The position numbers were made by a program, and so were the translations under genes. DNA of 64,000 nucleotides from Oreocharis arfaki (taxonomy: Eukaryota; Chordata; Aves; Passeriformes; Paramythiidae): positions 124,001 to 188,000 of the forward strand of contig VZRR01010259.1 in NCBI GenBank assembly GCA_013398015.1, read 5' to 3'. The notes beneath the pieces were generated by a model. That model was given only the letters and a program-made list of their open reading frames with translations. It had not been told where the DNA came from and searched no databases. Of this stretch, positions 60,810 to 64,000 are shown piece by piece. Position 1 is the first letter of the stretch. Each line of letters starts with the position of its first letter.

Positions 60810-63800
60810 GTGAGAACAGAGCTGTGCTGTCAGGCATGTCTGCTTGTAGCTTTCTGCTGTGGCTCCATCTTCAATCCTCGCCCCTTCTGCGTTACCAAGC
60901 TGGTTGTTGCACACAAAGGGAGTGAATGAACGCTGAACATGGTGTTCCAGGGCTGCCAGCAGCTTCCTCCAGCACCTCCAGCCCTGTGCAGCTGGCAGTG
61001 GGAGTATCCCTTGAGCAACAAAGCTTCACTGGATGGCAAGGTCAGGCTGAGTCTTTCCTCACTGCCCACAGTGTCCCTGTTGAGATATTTCACCCCTGAA
61101 GTTGCCTGTGGGCTGTTAGCAGACTCACAAGGACCCAGCCCCGTGAAGAGCTTGTGGTGGGCTCCATGGTTCATATTTGTGCCATTTCTTCACATTGTGA
61201 TATCCCAACTGGTCCAAAGAAGGAGTTAAGAGTAGGAGTGTGCAGCTGGCCAAAAGCACACTCCTGCTCTTGGAAGCAGGAAAGTTCTGGAAACCCTTCA
61301 GTCTCCCTCCAGCCCAGGTGGCTTTCTTTGACAGTCTCTGCAATGGAGGCTTGTCCTGCTCACACCAGTTGTCATGTTCGGTGCATCTGTAGCTCAGGAT
61401 AATTATCTGGATGTTTATGACCATCAAAAAAAGTTTTTGTGAGGCATCAGCTGCATTTTCAGCTGGGCACAGCACAACCTCTTCTGAGGAAAGTCCTACC
61501 CCATGGGGAGAAGGGGCACGTTCCTGAAATGATCTCTCTGCTGTGGCCTGCTTATCACTGCAGGGATGAATCATTTTCCCAACATCACTCATTTGACTGT
61601 CACTCTCCTAATTAGCTTATTTGCTTCATTTACTCATTAGCAGTTGCCTGAAGTCCTGCTGTGCTTCCGGGACTTAATGCTTGTTTGCGTCTGGGACTGG
61701 GGTATGAGGCTGTTTAGTAAATCACCCCCTCACGTGTGTCCAGCTCAGGAGGGCTGCTTTGTAAAGAGCAGGGAGTGTCCTCCGGAGCTGGATGTGTTGT
61801 CCCAGATCCCGTGTCCTGCTTTGGGTTATCTTGGTCCCTTCTCTCACATCCTCCTTTTCTGGTGGAAGGTGCACTGGTGACACGAATTCCTTCATGTCCC
61901 TCTCTGGTCCTGCTGACTGTGGCACAAGCCTGGGCTTTGCCAGTAGCAGAACGTGAAGCAAGCCTGGCTGCTGGCCAGGATGGATGAGCAAGGAGAAAGT
62001 AACTGGGTTCTGCAGTGGCACCAAGGGGGAGATGGGCTTTTAGGGACCCACTGACTCGCTGAGATCTTACCTCTGTGGTGTCCTGAGACTGTGATTGGAG
62101 AAGTGCTGGGAGTGCTTCCAGATGCCTCACAGTGGCTCTCAATAAGGTTCAGCCCTATGAATATGTGTTAGATCATCACATGAAAGAGGTATCAAGGTTT
62201 TGAGGATGAAGTCTTCTGCAGGGTAGACACCAGACAGAGAAAGAGGCACTTTTAAAGGAGATATTCCATGAGACATTATTTTGGCAGGATCTAGCCTCAT
62301 TCCATCATCAGAAGACAAAGGTGCCTGTGTGTTCAGGTGTGCTGTGCAGTCCACTCGTATGTGGCAAACCTGCTCCCTGGCACATTCTCATTGTAGGCAA
62401 ACCCCCTCAGAAAGGAGCGAACAGCTTCCAGGAGGAATGAGCTTTCCCTGTGAGGAGTATTTTTTTTGCTGTCTGCCACCAGCATGAGAGCAGATGGAAA
62501 AATCAGCCCCATCCTGCTGGATGTCACGGTCCCTCATGGGGGAGAGGACAGATTTGAGTGTTGGCAGCTGCAGAGCACAGCCACTGAGAGGCCCAGGCCG
62601 GTGGCGAGGGCTGGGCCGTTGCTCTGACAGATGGTGCAGCGAGCCTGTCTGGTTGGGGCAGTGAGAAGTCACCTGCATCCCTGCACATGTCACAGCTCCC
62701 AGTGATAAAGCTGATGTTTCAGGGACAAGGCTGCAGCTAAATCAGCCTAAACAACCTGTCCACAGGTTTAACCCCTGGTCGTGCCAAGCCTGTGTCTTCC
62801 CTCTTCACTGCTTGCTGGTGGTCAAGACATCAGCCTCTTGGAGGAGGAGGGAGTTGGGAAGCAACTGGTAATGCTTGTGCCTGAGGGAATGCCTGGATTG
62901 GCATGCCAGGAGCTTTGCAACAGATGAAGGAGCAGCGACACATTTTTCAGGGGCTCAGTCACTCGGGGATTCAATCTGTCCGTGAGAGCAAAGCTGCCCC
63001 TGGTTGGCTGGGGCTGATTTATTTCCAGGCTCCTCGCCATTCTCCGGGGGTTGCAGCAAACCCTGGGGATTTGAGACCACTTGTGAGTCAAATCTGTTAA
63101 TGAGAAAACATCTGCTTCATGCCAGGCTCATGTCACCGGGTTGTGCTATCAGGGTGGTGAGGATGGCTGTCAGAAACGTGTCAGACTGGGCTCCCTGCAG
63201 GGTGTAACCCTACCATGGCCTAGGGGAGTATTTTTGTTGTGATACCCAAGCTGCTGCAAATGTCAGTGAGGGTCATGAGCTGCCAAAAGGGTGTCCAAAA
63301 TGGTGTTGGATCCCACAGTGGCCAGCACATGCATCAAGACAAAGTGCTCCAGACAACAGCAAGCAGCACGTGGCCTTCAGCATCTTTTCTAACTTTAAAC
63401 AAGGTGGGGCATAACTTGAAACACTGGTGGGCATAGGGCAGGGATGGGCCCTTCCCAGTGTCTTTTTCAGAGCAGGGATTTTGACTGGTGCTCCGCTTTC
63501 TGACTACCTGGCATTGTAGGGACCTTCCTGCCTTCTGCCCAGAAGCCTGGCACAAGTGTCTGGAAGCTCCCTGTGATTTCATGCTGTCTGTCAGCACAAG
63601 GGCACCCGCCCCCTCCCGCAGCAGCCTCCGGAGCTCGGCGTGTCTCCCTGCCCAGCCTCATTCGGTGGGAGCCGAGCTAATTGAGTGGAGACCGTACTTC
63701 GTGGAGTCCATCAGAAACAATTTAATTCTGGGTTGTGGAAATTGGCAGCCACCACAGTTCCTATCCCAGCTCTTGGGTCTCATAATAAGGCTGGGACTGA

Positions 63801-64000
63801 TGCTGCTTTTTTTAACCTGCTCTATTTACTTGCCCGGATCAGTGCGTTGCTGCTCAGCAGGAGCTGGCTGCGCCACTGGCCTGGAGAGCGGAGGATACAG
63901 CTGCCCAAACCAAGGATCCCAGGACGGCTCTGTAATCAGAGCTGGCTACTCCTGTTTTTTTTAAATCACTTGCTCTTATTTTCAAATGGGTTCATTCAAT
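60810..64000 (+). other. DIS3L2: Start of the next intron
   Basis: This segment begins with GTGAGA. I searched by eye for the following RNB exon and found none, so the intron continues past the window end. Content is mixed. A CpG-containing patch at about 63600-63730, with CGGAGCTCGGCGTG and CCGAGCTAATTGAG, is the only part that stands out. Open frames of up to 158 codons here are unrecognised. Confidence 0.8.

Larger units (their letters stand above)
1..64000 (+). other. DIS3L2: DIS3L2 gene, internal portion (five exons, six intron segments)
   Basis: The whole window lies within one transcription unit read on the + strand. Five exons splice in frame into 231 residues that align without gaps to my recollection of vertebrate DIS3L2, from the segment starting VIPMLPRLLCEE to the segment ending SRPMQ. 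DIS3L2 is a cytoplasmic, exosome-independent 3'-5' exoribonuclease. It degrades oligouridylated RNAs such as uridylated pre-let-7, and loss of it causes Perelman syndrome in humans. The encoded part is the central RNB domain. The N-terminal cold-shock domains, the catalytic Asp cluster, the second half of RNB and the S1 domain are outside the window. DIS3 and DIS3L1 are the alternatives, but the EFMLLANMAVAH context and the SLSETFG segment fit DIS3L2. The gene call is inferred from remembered homologues, not from a database search. Confidence 0.95.

Noticed and set aside
60810..64000. Expected following DIS3L2 exon (segment leading to the PIRR motif)
   Set aside because: No matching translation was found. 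The intron must extend past the window.
1..64000. CRISPR arrays, operons, prophage or other prokaryotic or viral gene systems
   Set aside because: No spaced repeat arrays, no ribosome-binding-site-led gene strings and no viral genes are present. The window is vertebrate intron and exon DNA.

Overview
This window is vertebrate nuclear DNA, and the evidence points to a bird, probably a songbird. It lies inside a single large gene on the + strand, DIS3L2, the cytoplasmic 3'-5' exoribonuclease of the RNase II/RNB family. I find five coding exons (3056-3163, 6585-6818, 32139-32218, 59368-59551, 60723-60809). Each has consensus AG/GT splice borders, and the reading frame runs through every junction. 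Joined, they encode 231 residues from the middle of the RNB nuclease domain, about residues 440-670 of the roughly 885-residue vertebrate protein by my recollection of the human sequence. Neither end of the gene is in the window. The catalytic aspartates (upstream) and the PIRR-type motif and S1 domain (downstream) must lie outside it.

Layout: 1-3055 is the end of an upstream intron. Two exons follow, separated by 3.4 kb. Next come a 25.3-kb intron, an isolated 80-bp exon, a 27.1-kb intron, two exons separated by 1.2 kb, and finally 3.2 kb of the next intron. More than 98 percent of the window is intronic. I found no second protein gene that I can defend on either strand.

The lineage call rests mainly on 18737-18866. 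This element has a tRNA-Ile-like head with a recognisable B box and a tail ending in imperfect copies of the CR1 LINE 3' octamer. That architecture matches TguSINE1, described from zebra finch and related passerines. A degraded CR1 fragment (about 49486-49612), a probable second one (about 46846-47085) and several old MIR-like SINE remnants are also present. Repeat density is low, as expected for a bird.

Other structure includes an 80-bp tandem repeat at 46337-46510, several 15-22-bp direct duplications, a GC-rich block at about 57.4-59.6 kb where long meaningless ORFs overlap on both strands, and several AT-rich stretches with homeobox-core motifs that could be conserved regulatory elements. 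I see no operon, CRISPR array, mobile gene cassette or other novel molecular system. The points most worth checking are the SINE, the exon arrangement around the giant introns, the 80-bp repeat and the candidate noncoding elements.
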